The position numbers and the translations under genes are program-made. Positions 52,183-61,473 of a stretch of DNA of 64,000 nt are shown here, piece by piece. Under the pieces are notes generated by a model. The model was not told the origin of the DNA. It ran no database searches and worked only from the letters and a program-made list of their open reading frames with translations. Position 1 is the first letter of the stretch. The number at the start of each line of letters is the position of its first letter. Source of the stretch: JBPCQA01 sp050998615 (GTDB lineage Bacteria > Actinomycetota > Actinomycetes > Propionibacteriales > Nocardioidaceae); assembly GCA_050998615.1 (NCBI GenBank), contig JBPCQA010000033.1, forward strand, positions 67,729-131,728. The letters are read 5' to 3'.

Positions 52183-53180
52183 AGCGCGACGATCATCTTG
52201 CCGATGTTGTCGCCGCCGAGCACGCCAAAGAAGGCATCCGGCGCGTTGGCGATGCCCTCCACGACGGTCTCACGGATCCGCAACTGTCCCGACTCCAGCC
52301 AAGACCGGGCCCGTTGAAGGTACTCATTAGTCCGATCCGCATGGTCGGAGACGATGAAACCACGAATCGTGAGCCGTCGAGTCGTGACGAGCCCGATCGT
52401 TCGGGGACCGGGGGCCGGCTGCGTCGCGTTGTACGTCGAGATCGACCCGCAGGCGGCCACCCTGCCGTAGTTGCGCAACCGACCAATCGCGGCCTCGAGA
52501 TGATCGCCTCCGACGTTGTCGAAGTAGACGTCGATGCCGTCTGGCGCTGCTTCGGCGAGCGATTGTGCCACCGGCTCCTGGTGGTAGTCGAAGGCCGAGT
52601 CGAAGCCCAGCTCGTTGATGAGATGGTCGACCTTCGCGGCCGATCCGGCGCTGCCGATAACCCGGGCGGCGCCGAGTTGGCGGGCGATCTGCCCGGCGGT
52701 GCTGCCGACAGCCCCGGCGGCTCCCGAGATGAACACCGCATCTCCCTCGCGGAGATTGCCGATCACGGTCAGGCCGACGTACGCCGTGAGCCCCGGCATC
52801 CCGAGGACACCGAGGTAGGCGCCGGGTGGGACGTCGGAGGTGTCCACCCTCGTCGCCCGGGCTGCGTCGACCACGGCGACCTCGCGCCACCCCAGGTCGT
52901 GCAGCACCCAGTCGCCCGGGCTGAAACGATCGTCGCGGCTCTCGACGACTTCACCGACGGCGCCACCGGTCATCACCTTGCCCACTTCGAAAGGCGGCAC
53001 GTACGACGGCGCGTCGTTCATCCGTCCGCGCATGTAAGGGTCGACGGACAGCACCGTGTTTCGCACCACAAGCTGACCAAGCTCGGGCCGACTTACCTCG
53101 GTGGTCGCCAGCGTGAAGTTGTCGGCGGTTGGCCGTCCATGGGGGCGACTGGCCAGCCGGATCTCGCGAGATGAGCTCAT
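52179..53180 (-). CDS. NADP-dependent oxidoreductase, MDR family (leukotriene B4 12-hydroxydehydrogenase/CurA type)
   Basis: 333-aa zinc-independent medium-chain reductase. LSVDPYMRGRMND is the diagnostic N-terminal motif, VFISGAAGAVGSTAGQIARQLGA the NADP loop, and DVYFDNVGGDHLEAAI follows. Likely reduces alpha,beta-unsaturated carbonyls. ATG 53180 has a CAAGAT -10-like element 6 bases upstream (53187-53192). It diverges from murT. Confidence 0.92.
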   Translation of the reverse strand: MSSSREIRLASRPHGRPTADNFTLATTEVSRPELGQLVVRNTVLSVDPYMRGRMNDAPSYVPPFEVGKVMTGGAVGEVVESRDDRFSPGDWVLHDLGWREVAVVDAARATRVDTSDVPPGAYLGVLGMPGLTAYVGLTVIGNLREGDAVFISGAAGAVGSTAGQIARQLGAARVIGSAGSAAKVDHLINELGFDSAFDYHQEPVAQSLAEAAPDGIDVYFDNVGGDHLEAAIGRLRNYGRVAACGSISTYNATQPAPGPRTIGLVTTRRLTIRGFIVSDHADRTNEYLQRARSWLESGQLRIRETVVEGIANAPDAFFGVLGGDNIGKMIVAL

Positions 53181-53186
53181 CGGGTC

Positions 53187-53192
53187 ATCTTG
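53187..53192 (-). promoter_or_regulatory. -10-like element of the MDR oxidoreductase operon
   Basis: CAAGAT on the minus strand, 6 bases before ATG 53180. Confidence 0.4.
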
Positions 53193-53229
53193 ACAGACTC
53201 GGCAGCGGGCCCACGAGCAGCGCAACGGC

Positions 53230-53235
53230 TAGGGT
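53230..53235 (+). promoter_or_regulatory. -10 element, leaderless promoter of murT-gatD
   Basis: TAGGGT followed by 7 bases and GTG 53243. No ribosome binding site precedes the gene. Confidence 0.55.
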
Positions 53236-53242
53236 GACGCTC

Positions 53243-54676
53243 GTGCGACATACCCATGGCGCCAACGATGGCCGGCGGCTCGACCTTCGGCTGTCGGCTG
53301 CGCTGGCAGCGGCCCATGTCACGGCGGCGTCCAGCCGACGGCTGGGGCGCGGCGGCGGCACCTCGGCGCCTGGCATGGTAGCCGACCGGATCGATCCGGC
53401 GATCCTGACCAAGCTGGCAGCGAGCCTCACCTGGGGCGCGATCGTGATCGCCGGCACCAACGGCAAGACGACCACGTCGCGGATGATCGCCGACGCCCTA
53501 GAGCACGCCGGACATCGAGTGATTCACAACCGGTCGGGATCGAACCTCGTGCGCGGAGTCGTCGCGGCGTTCACCAGCCACGCCGGCTGGAGCGGCCGAT
53601 TGGCGGGCGACGTCGGGGTGATCGAGTCTGATGAGGCAGCGTTCCCGGAGGTGGTGCGACTGTCACGGCCCCGGGTCATCTTGCTCAACAACCTGTTTCG
53701 CGATCAGCTGGACCGTTACGGGGAGCTCGACACGATCCTACGAGCCTGGCGCCGCGCGTTGGAGCGCCTCGACGATGGCGTCACCGTAGTCGTCAACGCC
53801 GACGACCCTGCGTTGGTGTGGGTCACCGAGGGGCTGCGTGCCCACCGGGTGCTCTTTGGGCTCAACGAACGCGGGAATCGGCTGGACCACCTGCCGATCG
53901 CGGCCGACGCGACCTCGTGCCGCTGGTGCGGGTCTGACCTTGCGTACGACGCGCTCTACTCCGCCCATCTTGGCGACTGGCGATGTGTAGGCTGTGGCCG
54001 CCGCAGGCCCGGGCTGGACGTGGCAGGCAGCGACATCGAGCTGCGAGGGGTCGAGTCGCAGGCGATCACCGTGCGTAGCGGCGACACGGACATGCGGGTC
54101 GAGATGGGGCTGCCAGGTCTTTACAACGCCTACAACGGCCTGGCGGCCGTGGCGGTGTGCGGTGCGGTCGGCGTACCAGAAACCAAGACGCGTACTGCGC
54201 TTGGACGCTTCCGGTCGGCGTTCGGACGGATCGAGCGCTTGACCTACCAGGGTCATGATCTGACGCTCGTGCTGGTCAAGAACCCGGTGGGTTTCAACGA
54301 GGTCTTGCGGATGCTCACGTCGGCGACCGGAGAGCTGAGCGCTCCGGTCATGATCGTGATCAATGACAACGCGGCTGACGGTCGCGACGTGTCTTGGCTT
54401 TGGGACGTCGACTTCGAGTTGCTGGCGGCCGGTGACGGGCCGCTGTTTTCGGCCGGCGTCCGGCGCACCGAAATGAGCAACCGGCTGAAGTACGCCGGAG
54501 TGCCCGCGGCTCGCAATCACTGCCTGCCGGCCGATCTCGCGTCGGCGCTGGAGGGCTTTGTGGCTTCGGTGCCGGTCGGTGGTGCGGCGTACGTGCTTCC
54601 GACGTACACGGCGATGCTCGAGCTGCGACGCGTGCTCACCGGCCTCGGGCTGGTCGATGCGTTTTGGAAGCAGTGA
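53243..54676 (+). CDS. murT: Lipid II isoglutaminyl synthase subunit MurT
   Basis: 477-aa Mur-ligase-fold subunit that, with GatD, amidates the D-glutamate of lipid II. P-loop GTNGKTTTSRMI at residues 71-82, the Cys4 zinc ribbon C226-x2-C229 / C248-x2-C251, and the C-terminal DUF1727 domain (LVLVKNPVGFNEVLRML, INDNAADGRDVSWLWDVDF) are all present. GTG 53243 is fixed by the promoter spacing and lies where homology begins. gatD follows after 33 bases. Confidence 0.95.
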   Translation: MRHTHGANDGRRLDLRLSAALAAAHVTAASSRRLGRGGGTSAPGMVADRIDPAILTKLAASLTWGAIVIAGTNGKTTTSRMIADALEHAGHRVIHNRSGSNLVRGVVAAFTSHAGWSGRLAGDVGVIESDEAAFPEVVRLSRPRVILLNNLFRDQLDRYGELDTILRAWRRALERLDDGVTVVVNADDPALVWVTEGLRAHRVLFGLNERGNRLDHLPIAADATSCRWCGSDLAYDALYSAHLGDWRCVGCGRRRPGLDVAGSDIELRGVESQAITVRSGDTDMRVEMGLPGLYNAYNGLAAVAVCGAVGVPETKTRTALGRFRSAFGRIERLTYQGHDLTLVLVKNPVGFNEVLRMLTSATGELSAPVMIVINDNAADGRDVSWLWDVDFELLAAGDGPLFSAGVRRTEMSNRLKYAGVPAARNHCLPADLASALEGFVASVPVGGAAYVLPTYTAMLELRRVLTGLGLVDAFWKQ

Positions 54677-54709
54677 CCCTGTTGGGAATCAGTGCGGAAG
54701 GGAGCCCAA

Positions 54710-55420
54710 GTGCACGTCACGATCGGCTGGCTGTACGGCACCACGATGAACATCTACGGTGACCGTGGGAACGTGCTTGCGCTCACGCAGCGGGCACGTT
54801 GGCGCGGTATCGAGCCTCGAATCCGACAGATCGGGGTGGGAGAGCCGGTGCCGGACGACATTGACGTCTTCTTCGTCGGTGGGGGCCAAGATCAAGGTCA
54901 AGTGGCCGTCGCCGCCGATTTGCAGGGCCAAAAAGGTGACCGGGTGAAGGCAGCGGTGGAGGAAGGATCGGCGCTGCTGGCGATCTGCGGGGGTTATCAG
55001 CTGCTGGGACACGAATATCTGCCCCACGGTGCTGCGCCGTTGCCCGGCATTGGGCTATTCGACGTGACGACATCGGCCGGGCCGAAGCGGCTGATCGGCA
55101 ATGTCATCATCGATTCTCGGTGGGGTGCACTGGTTGGCTTCGAGAACCACAGCGGTCTGACTTACCTGGGTGACGGGACTGACTCGCTCGGCATGGTCCG
55201 GGTCGGTTTCGGCAACAACGGACGCGACAGCACCGGCGGTGCGCTCTACCGACATGCGATCGGTTGCTATTTGCACGGGGCATTTTTGCCCAAGAACCCC
55301 ATTGTCGCGGACTGGCTGTTGGAAGCCGGAATCGGGCGACGCGAGCCGGGATTTGTGCTGTCGACACTGGATGACGAGTTGGAGCTGCAGGCACACAACT
55401 CGGCGTTCGGCCGCGCCTAG
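54710..55420 (+). CDS. gatD: Lipid II isoglutaminyl synthase glutaminase subunit GatD
   Basis: 236-aa CobB/CobQ-type glutamine amidotransferase that supplies ammonia to MurT. The nucleophile is C93 in LAICGGYQLLG and the catalytic His is H189 in GCYLHGAFLPKNP. The GTG at 54710 has GGAAGGGAG 7 bases upstream; a GTG six codons earlier would remove that spacing. Amidation of the stem peptide by MurT/GatD is general in Gram-positives. Confidence 0.93.
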   Translation: MHVTIGWLYGTTMNIYGDRGNVLALTQRARWRGIEPRIRQIGVGEPVPDDIDVFFVGGGQDQGQVAVAADLQGQKGDRVKAAVEEGSALLAICGGYQLLGHEYLPHGAAPLPGIGLFDVTTSAGPKRLIGNVIIDSRWGALVGFENHSGLTYLGDGTDSLGMVRVGFGNNGRDSTGGALYRHAIGCYLHGAFLPKNPIVADWLLEAGIGRREPGFVLSTLDDELELQAHNSAFGRA

Positions 55421-55421
55421 C

Positions 55422-55494
55422 GCGCCTGGTGATGTCCCGACGAGCCGCAGCCCCGGTGGTTGAGCTGCCACGGTGACGCAGTGGTGCCAGGCGC
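55422..55494. terminator. Long inverted repeat between convergent genes, possible terminator
   Basis: GCGCCTGG (55422-55429) pairs with CCAGGCGC (55487-55494). The loop holds a second small stem GTGG/CCAC within a piece of dispersed repeat (GGTGGTTGAGCTGCCAC). It lies after gatD and before the end of the membrane-protein gene. Confidence 0.35.
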
Positions 55495-55503
55495 TCAGCG
55501 AGC

Positions 55504-56067
55504 TCATTCGGGCTGATCCGATTCGGCGGCCAGGTTGTGGCCGCGAAGCGCCAATGCCAGCGCAGCGACCGAGAGTAACGTCACGACGACCAGTGCGACA
55601 CCGACCTGGCTGTGGACTTGCCGCAAACCCACGCTGAGCAGCCACACCGCCACCGTCGCGGCCGCTACGGCGGCCGCCGACCTCGCCCAGGCCAACCAGC
55701 TGGCCGCCTCGAATCCGGCAGATGTCGGCGCGGTTGCCGCCAAGGCGCACGATGCGTGGATCACCAAGACGCCGAGGGCGACCACGAGGACCCATGGTGT
55801 CGTGGGGTCGCCAACCGACCGATACCACGTCCATGCGATAGCGGCAATCAAAGCCAAGCTGGCATGAGACTGCGACCGGAAGATCACCAACACGGTCAAG
55901 GCGATTACCACGGCCGCGGGCCCAAATCCCAGCTGGAAGCCGGCGAGTCGCACGGACGCCAAGGAAAACAGCGACGACACAATCATCAGACCGCGCAAAA
56001 TGCGCTGAGAGGAGCTCAGGTCGCGGGTCCAGTCATATAGCGACCACCACAGGTCATGCAGGCTCAT
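55504..56067 (-). CDS. Membrane protein at the end of the DUF58-MoxR cluster
   Basis: 187-aa protein with about five hydrophobic helices (VIALTVLVIF, LVVALGVLVIHASCALAA, VAAATVAVWLLSVGL, VALVVVTLLSVAALALAL). No named family recognised. The start overlaps the DUF58 gene stop by 4 bases, so it is part of the same five-gene operon. Confidence 0.75.
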   Translation of the reverse strand: MSLHDLWWSLYDWTRDLSSSQRILRGLMIVSSLFSLASVRLAGFQLGFGPAAVVIALTVLVIFRSQSHASLALIAAIAWTWYRSVGDPTTPWVLVVALGVLVIHASCALAATAPTSAGFEAASWLAWARSAAAVAAATVAVWLLSVGLRQVHSQVGVALVVVTLLSVAALALALRGHNLAAESDQPE

Positions 56068-57371
56068 CGTCGCGCCAGTCGTGGCGCTGCGGCGCGCCGG
56101 GTGAGATCACGTAACACCTGATCGAGGCTGCCCGGGCCGCGCCAGGGCACCACCGGCACGCCAAGCTCGATCACCTTCTGCAACTCGACGAAACGCTGCA
56201 GGATGCGAATTCGCCATGCCAACGCCTCCGGTGTCTGCCCGGGTTCGCCGAGCTCAGCGGGAAGAGTGTCGACCACGATCACGGTGAGACCTCGGCGTAC
56301 CAGGGTGACAGCTTGCTGAAGCGAGCCGGTAGACATACACGGCGACAGCATGATGACCGTAGCGCCGGCCCCAATCCCGAACCGCTGCGTTGAGACGTCC
56401 TGTCCGGGGTTGCTGCCGGCCTTGATGACCGAAAGCCGCCCCAGGACTCGGCGTAGATGTGGTTGGCCTGTCGAGGCCGGCACAAACGTCTTGTCGGTGG
56501 TGCCGAACACCCGCAGACCGACCCGATCGCCCCGCCTGAGATAGTGCTCGGCGATCGCGCCCGCCGCGCGCACCGTGATGTCAAGACTGCTGGCCCTGAC
56601 GTGGATGCCGTCACCGCCGCCGAGGTCATTGTTCGCGTCCACCAGCAAAATGATCTGGCTGTCTTGATCGGACCATGTGGAGGTGACGTGCAGCGACCCG
56701 GTCCGCAGGGACACCGGCCAGTGGATGCGCCGCAGCCGATCACCCACCTGAAACGGCCGGATGCTCGCGAACTCACTCCCGTCCCCGGGTCGGGCCGACC
56801 GGTTCACTCCGACCAACCCAGCCGGGTGTGGCGTCGGGGCGGTCGCATCGAAGGCGGCCGGCACCGGAAGTGTGGTCAACATGAAATCGTCGACATCGCG
56901 CCGCCATCGAAACGCTCCCCAGACTCCGGTGGCGGCGGCTAATCCGGCCGGCACGGTCCGTCGACCCCACCGGTTCGACACGACCGCGAGCGAGAGCTCG
57001 GTCACCGCCTCATGGTGGGCGCCGACGTACGCCGTCCGGGCCCCCGACGGCGGCTGCAGATCGAACCATTCGGCCTTCGGCAGTACGACGACAGCCTGCA
57101 TCATCCCGCTGACTGGGCTGACCGTCGTCCGCCAAAGCGTCGCCTCACCCTCGCGGACCGTTCGTTTGAGCAGCTGGGTAGTGCTGGTGGGCAACATTCG
57201 TGGGCGGCGCAGCGTTGACCAGACGCCGATGATCACCAACGGCGTCGCGATCACCAACAAGTCAGCGCGATAGACGACCAGGGCCCAGGTGACCAGCACG
57301 ACACCGAGCACCACGGAGCGGACATGGGCCTTGGTCGGGCTCCAAACTGACGGCTTGGGCAGGATAGCCAT
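56064..57371 (-). CDS. DUF58 domain protein
   Basis: 435 aa with two N-terminal helices (residues 18-50), then a DUF58/von Willebrand A-like domain: RPGDGSEFASIRPFQVGDRLRRIHWPVSLR is the family hallmark, followed by the VWA-type strand ILLVDAN. DUF58 proteins work with MoxR ATPases, probably in folding or activating surface complexes. Lies 3 bases after the MoxR stop. Confidence 0.9.
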   Translation of the reverse strand: MAILPKPSVWSPTKAHVRSVVLGVVLVTWALVVYRADLLVIATPLVIIGVWSTLRRPRMLPTSTTQLLKRTVREGEATLWRTTVSPVSGMMQAVVVLPKAEWFDLQPPSGARTAYVGAHHEAVTELSLAVVSNRWGRRTVPAGLAAATGVWGAFRWRRDVDDFMLTTLPVPAAFDATAPTPHPAGLVGVNRSARPGDGSEFASIRPFQVGDRLRRIHWPVSLRTGSLHVTSTWSDQDSQIILLVDANNDLGGGDGIHVRASSLDITVRAAGAIAEHYLRRGDRVGLRVFGTTDKTFVPASTGQPHLRRVLGRLSVIKAGSNPGQDVSTQRFGIGAGATVIMLSPCMSTGSLQQAVTLVRRGLTVIVVDTLPAELGEPGQTPEALAWRIRILQRFVELQKVIELGVPVVPWRGPGSLDQVLRDLTRRAAAPRLARR

Positions 57372-57374
57372 GGC

Positions 57375-58352
57375 TCAGCCGGTGCGAACGACTTCGCGGG
57401 CGGCTGGCGTTGGTGTGGACGACAGCACTGCCTCGACCACCGAATGCCCGGACACGTTGCTCATCCACAATTCCGGCTTGATCGTGATGCGGTGGGCAAG
57501 CACCGGCTGCGCGACGCGTTTCACGTCCTCGGGGGTGACGTAGTCGCGTCCGCTGATGACGGCGTACGCCCGCGATGCGAGCATCAGCGCCAACGAGCCG
57601 CGAGGCGACGACCCGACAAGCACATGCTGATGGCCTCTGGTGGCCGACGCCAGTGAGACGCAGTAGCGAGCGATGGTCTCGTCCAGCGTGACCTGCTCGA
57701 CCGCGGCCTGCATGCCGAGCAGCCCGGCCGCATCGGTGACTTGCCGTAGCATCTGCTCCTCTTGCCGACGAGCCATCCGCCTGGCCAGCACATCCAGCTC
57801 CTCGGCCGGACTCGGGTAGCCAAACGCGACCCGCATCAAGAATCTGTCAAGTTGTGCTTCGGGAAGCGGGTAGGTGCCCTCGTACTCGACCGGGTTTGCC
57901 GTGGCGAGCACGTGAAACGGCGCCTTGAGCAAGAACGTCTGCCCTTCCACCGTGATCTGTCTCTCTTGCATGGCCTCCAGTAGTGCGGCCTGCGTCTTGG
58001 GGGGCGTGCGGTTGATCTCGTCGGCAAGCAGCAGTCCGGTGAACAGCGGTCCTGGCCGGAAGACGAAGTCACTCGAGCGCTGGTCGTACACGAACGAGCC
58101 CGTGAGGTCCGCCGGCAAGAGATCCGGAGTGAACTGGGCTCGTTTGAAGTCGAGTCCGAGGGTCTGCGCGAACGACCTGGCCGCCAGCGTCTTGCCGAGG
58201 CCCGGGAAGTCCTCGAGAAGCACATGACCACCGGCCAGGACGCCGCTCAGCACCAACGCCAGCGACGTACGCTTCCCGACGACCGCGCGCTCGACCTCGG
58301 TGAGCACTTCATCGGCAACCCGGGAAACCGTGCCGAGATCCGGTGATGTCAC
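57375..58352 (-). CDS. MoxR-family AAA+ ATPase
   Basis: 325-aa AAA+ ATPase with Walker A EDFPGLGKT, Walker B LLLADEINRTPPKTQAALLEAM, and sensor ANPVEYEGTYPLPEAQLDRF. MoxR proteins are chaperone-like partners of VWA/DUF58 proteins. GTG 58352 is chosen because it overlaps the previous stop (GTGA) and homology starts there; the open extension upstream is arginine-rich shadow. Confidence 0.92.
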   Translation of the reverse strand: MTSPDLGTVSRVADEVLTEVERAVVGKRTSLALVLSGVLAGGHVLLEDFPGLGKTLAARSFAQTLGLDFKRAQFTPDLLPADLTGSFVYDQRSSDFVFRPGPLFTGLLLADEINRTPPKTQAALLEAMQERQITVEGQTFLLKAPFHVLATANPVEYEGTYPLPEAQLDRFLMRVAFGYPSPAEELDVLARRMARRQEEQMLRQVTDAAGLLGMQAAVEQVTLDETIARYCVSLASATRGHQHVLVGSSPRGSLALMLASRAYAVISGRDYVTPEDVKRVAQPVLAHRITIKPELWMSNVSGHSVVEAVLSSTPTPAAREVVRTG

Positions 58353-58840
58353 AGCGCCTCTATCTCGGTGAGCAGCTCGGCGAGGTAGGTCCGGTATCCG
58401 GTCAGTCGCTGGCGCGCCGGTCGGCTGACATAGCCCCACAACTGATCACCGAGGATCGCTCGCGCAGCGACCGGATCTGCGGCGCGCTGGACACCGTGCC
58501 TGGTCTCCAACAGTTCATCGACAATCTTGACCAGGCTCGAGTGGACCTCAGCTGCCACATTCGCCTGGTATCTGCCGGACGCGAGCAGGCCGGTCAGCCG
58601 CTGAACCCGATGGTCGACTCCCCGCTGCCCGACGAAGCTCGGTGATGGGGGAGCCCACGACGAAGAATCGGTAACCCGAAACGTGTCGGTCCACAGCCAC
58701 AGCGCCATGAAGATCGTCACCACGATGCCACCCAGAATGAGCGGGCTCGGTGCGTTGGCCCCGAGCGTGGTCGAGAGCCAGGCGACCAGCCAAACGACAC
58801 ACACGGTAGCCACTCGCTTGGGCCACGAGATCACTATCAT
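58349..58840 (-). CDS. Membrane protein of the MoxR cluster
   Basis: 163-aa protein with two helices at residues 8-45 (VCVVWLVAWLSTTLG, LILGGIVVTIFMALWLWT) and a charged C-terminal domain (LLASGRYQANVAAEVHSSLVKIVDELLE). Unknown function. The start ATG 58840 overlaps the DUF4129 stop; conserved position in such clusters suggests a structural partner. Confidence 0.75.
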   Translation of the reverse strand: MIVISWPKRVATVCVVWLVAWLSTTLGANAPSPLILGGIVVTIFMALWLWTDTFRVTDSSSWAPPSPSFVGQRGVDHRVQRLTGLLASGRYQANVAAEVHSSLVKIVDELLETRHGVQRAADPVAARAILGDQLWGYVSRPARQRLTGYRTYLAELLTEIEAL

Positions 58841-59556
58841 GGCCGGCTCCCGACTGTCGCGGCTGTTGGCGGCGCCTCGCGCAGAAGGTCGGCATGCAAC
58901 TGTTGCAAGGCGGCAAGTGCTGCGGCACGGTGAGCCTCGGTCAGTGGGTGCACCGAGAATCGGGCCTCGCGGTAGAGAGCCGCCAGCGCAGTGATCGCAT
59001 GGCTGTCGACGGCGTATGTGCTCAGCACGCGGGCGGTGAACTCGGTCGACGTCTCCGCTGGCTGCCGCGGCAGCCCGCCGCGGCTGGCGACCTCTTCGAG
59101 GTCGAGCCAACACGCCACGATGGCGTTGCGGGGCGAGCCACTGGCAAGAGCCGCGAGACGGGCCTCGATCCCGCCGGCCACGATGTCGGGGAGCTCCGGA
59201 GCGTCGTCGATGTCGGAGATGTCGACATCCGGGTCGAAGCCGGCCAAGCCGCCGTACTCGCGCCGTTTCTTCACGTAGCGGCGCCCCAGCACGATGGCCA
59301 AGAGCAGCAGCGCCAGCACGATCAGCCCAAGCGTCATCACGACGATCTCACTACTGCCCGCAGCATGCGTAGGCACGGCTTCGCGGCCGCGATTCGCCAG
59401 CGTGGGAGTCGCGCTCACCGGGCTTTGGCTCGGCGTCGTCAGCAATGGCTGTCGCTGCTGCCGCCACGAAGGAACGTGCGCGGCAGTTGTCACCCAGACG
59501 GCCAGCACCAAGGCGAGGCTGGCAACAGCCGCGACGAGTCCAGGTTTGCGGTGCAC
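58837..59556 (-). CDS. DUF4129 domain protein, first gene of the MoxR-DUF58 cluster
   Basis: 239 aa with an N-terminal signal-anchor helix (VAAVASLALVLAVWVTTA), a Ser/Pro/Thr-rich extracytoplasmic part, a second helix (VVMTLGLIVLALLLLAIVLG near residue 72-91), then the cytoplasmic DUF4129 domain (AIVACWLDLEEVASRGGLPRQPAET, TALAALYREARFS). GTG 59556 is chosen because TATCGT lies 6 bases upstream; an ATG 21 codons earlier is not supported. Confidence 0.8.
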   Translation of the reverse strand: MHRKPGLVAAVASLALVLAVWVTTAAHVPSWRQQRQPLLTTPSQSPVSATPTLANRGREAVPTHAAGSSEIVVMTLGLIVLALLLLAIVLGRRYVKKRREYGGLAGFDPDVDISDIDDAPELPDIVAGGIEARLAALASGSPRNAIVACWLDLEEVASRGGLPRQPAETSTEFTARVLSTYAVDSHAITALAALYREARFSVHPLTEAHRAAALAALQQLHADLLREAPPTAATVGSRP

Positions 59557-59562
59557 GACCGC

Positions 59563-59568
59563 ACGATA
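59563..59568 (-). promoter_or_regulatory. -10 element, leaderless promoter of the DUF4129-MoxR-DUF58 operon
   Basis: TATCGT on the minus strand, 6 bases before GTG 59556. Confidence 0.45.
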
Positions 59569-59679
59569 CCCACAGAATGTCGACACGCGGCCGTTCAAGA
59601 AGTGACGTTTTGGTTCCAATCCGTCGATCTCGCTGATCGCTGCCCCCGATGGGGTGACGCGGCGGCGTGACCGGTGAGG

Positions 59680-60144
59680 TCACCAGGTGGGGTCGAAACC
59701 CCGCTGACGCAACGCCTCGTAGACGACGACGGCCGCGGTGTTGGACAGGTTCAGGGATCGCAGTCCGGGCCGCATCGGCACTCGCACCGTCTCGGTGACG
59801 TGCGAATCGGCCTGTACGTCCGGTGGCAGGCCAGACGACTCGGGACCGAACAAGAAGACGTCACCAGGTTGGTAGCCGATGTCGGTGTAACGCGTTGTCG
59901 CCCCCACCGTGAACGCGAATACCCGCTCAGGGCCCAACGATTGCCAGGCCGCCTCGAGGTCGTCGTGCACGGTGACCGAGGCCAGGTCGTGATAGTCGAG
60001 CCCGGCTCGACGCAGCTGCGCGTCGCCGAGGTCGAACCCGAGTGGTCGCACCAGGTGCAGCTCGCAGCCAGTGGTCGCCACCAACCGGATCGCGTTGCCG
60101 GTGTTGGGCGGGATCTCGGGTCGAAGGAACATCACCCTGAACAC
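59680..60144 (-). CDS. trmL: tRNA (cytidine(34)-2'-O)-methyltransferase TrmL
   Basis: 154-aa minimal SPOUT methyltransferase that modifies the wobble ribose of some leucine tRNAs. PEIPPNTGNAIRLVATTG near the start, LFGPESSGLP and the C-terminal MRPGLRSLNLSNTAAVVVYE form the trefoil-knot SAM site. The GTG start has GGAG about 10 bases upstream. Follows the dehydrogenase by 27 bases. Confidence 0.93.
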   Translation of the reverse strand: MFRVMFLRPEIPPNTGNAIRLVATTGCELHLVRPLGFDLGDAQLRRAGLDYHDLASVTVHDDLEAAWQSLGPERVFAFTVGATTRYTDIGYQPGDVFLFGPESSGLPPDVQADSHVTETVRVPMRPGLRSLNLSNTAAVVVYEALRQRGFDPTW

Positions 60145-60171
60145 GCGCCGGTCTCCAAACCCAGCGGCTGT

Positions 60172-61227
60172 CTATCCGGCGTCGAGCATGATCGCTACCT
60201 TGACATCGTCGGCGCGTGCCTCGAAGGCGTCGGCGAACTGTTCCAGCTTGACCCGACGGGTCACCAACCTGCCGAGCCAGCCGAGATCGGCGGTCGCCAA
60301 CGCCTGTGCCGCCAGACCGTAGTGGCGCAGGTTGGCGTTGACCGAGCCGATAACGGCGTCGTTTTCGAGCACGATGTCGCGGTTGATGGTGCCCGCCTCG
60401 ACCGATAAGTTGTGGCCAGTCGGCGAGACACCGGTTAGGCAGACAATGCCGTACGCCGAGGTCGCGGCCATCGCACCGAATACGAGCTCGCCGACGCCGG
60501 TTGCCTCGATCACCACGTCAGGCTTCGTCTTCGACACCAGCTCGTCAAGACCGTTGCAGTGGTAGGTCGCCCCCAAGTCGGCGACGAGGCCAGGCTTGGG
60601 ACCCTCACTCGTCACGTCGAGGACGTGCACGTCGAGGCCACGCTGGACGCCGAGCAGCGCGGCCAGCAACCCAATCGGCCCGGCTCCGGTGACCAAGGCG
60701 GTGCGTGGTTCGAACCAGGACCTCGCTCCGACCTTCTCGATCTGGTCCCAGGCCTTGGCCACCACCGTGGTCGGCTCCATCAGCATCCCGACATCGGCCA
60801 GCCGGGCGTCGAGCTTGACGACGTAGTCGGTCTCGACGGTCCACGCCTCACTGGCGTAGCCGTCGATCTCCTTGATGCCGCGCTCGGTGTAACCACCGTT
60901 GCGGCACATGTCGAACTCACCCCTCGCACAAGCTCCGCACGGCCTCGGATCGGGCCGGCGTACGACGCCCACGACCAGGTCGCCGGGAGCGAAATCACTC
61001 CCTTCGGGCGCCTCACGAACCCGGCCGAACGACTCGTGGCCGATGACGAGTCGGTCAGATCCCGGTGGCGCCCAGCCGTAATCGCCGGCCGCGATCTCGC
61101 GATCGGTGCCACAAACACCGACCGCCAACCCGTCAACGAGGAGCTCCCCGGCCCGTGGCCGCGGCTCGGGGACATCGGTTACGGACAACGAATCCGTCTG
61201 CATGGGTGCGACAGTGAGTGCGCGCAT
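60172..61227 (-). CDS. Zn-dependent glucose 1-dehydrogenase-like MDR protein
   Basis: 351-aa zinc alcohol dehydrogenase superfamily member closest in pattern to archaeal-type glucose dehydrogenases: VGVCGTDREI (catalytic Cys), VIGHESFGRV (His), structural cysteines in RPCGACARGEFDMCRNGGY, and the cofactor loop LVTGAGPIGLLAALLG. SVNANLRHYGLA is also family-typical. It should oxidise glucose or a related aldose with NAD(P)+. ATG 61227 is taken as start; an open frame continues upstream without support. Confidence 0.85.
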   Translation of the reverse strand: MRALTVAPMQTDSLSVTDVPEPRPRAGELLVDGLAVGVCGTDREIAAGDYGWAPPGSDRLVIGHESFGRVREAPEGSDFAPGDLVVGVVRRPDPRPCGACARGEFDMCRNGGYTERGIKEIDGYASEAWTVETDYVVKLDARLADVGMLMEPTTVVAKAWDQIEKVGARSWFEPRTALVTGAGPIGLLAALLGVQRGLDVHVLDVTSEGPKPGLVADLGATYHCNGLDELVSKTKPDVVIEATGVGELVFGAMAATSAYGIVCLTGVSPTGHNLSVEAGTINRDIVLENDAVIGSVNANLRHYGLAAQALATADLGWLGRLVTRRVKLEQFADAFEARADDVKVAIMLDAG

Positions 61228-61473
61228 GGTGGCTCCGTTCTCGGGGCATCGAAATGCCGACCCCTCCTTGTTACCACGAAATCGACCAGCGAGTGCGGAC
61301 GGCTTGCCCATGCGGGTCCGGACGGCTCGACGCTTCGCCGCGACCCTTAGGTGGCGCCGCGAGCCGTCGCCGACACCAACGAGTTGGTGGCCGCCGCGAT
61401 CAGGCCCCAAGGGCGCTGCGATGGACAAGCGGGACACACCAGTAGCACCGACGCCGCGGTCTGAGTCAGTCGA

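Noticed and set aside
53190..53195. TTGACA as the -35 of murT
   Set aside because: It lies 34 bases before the -10 (53230), much too far for a normal spacer.
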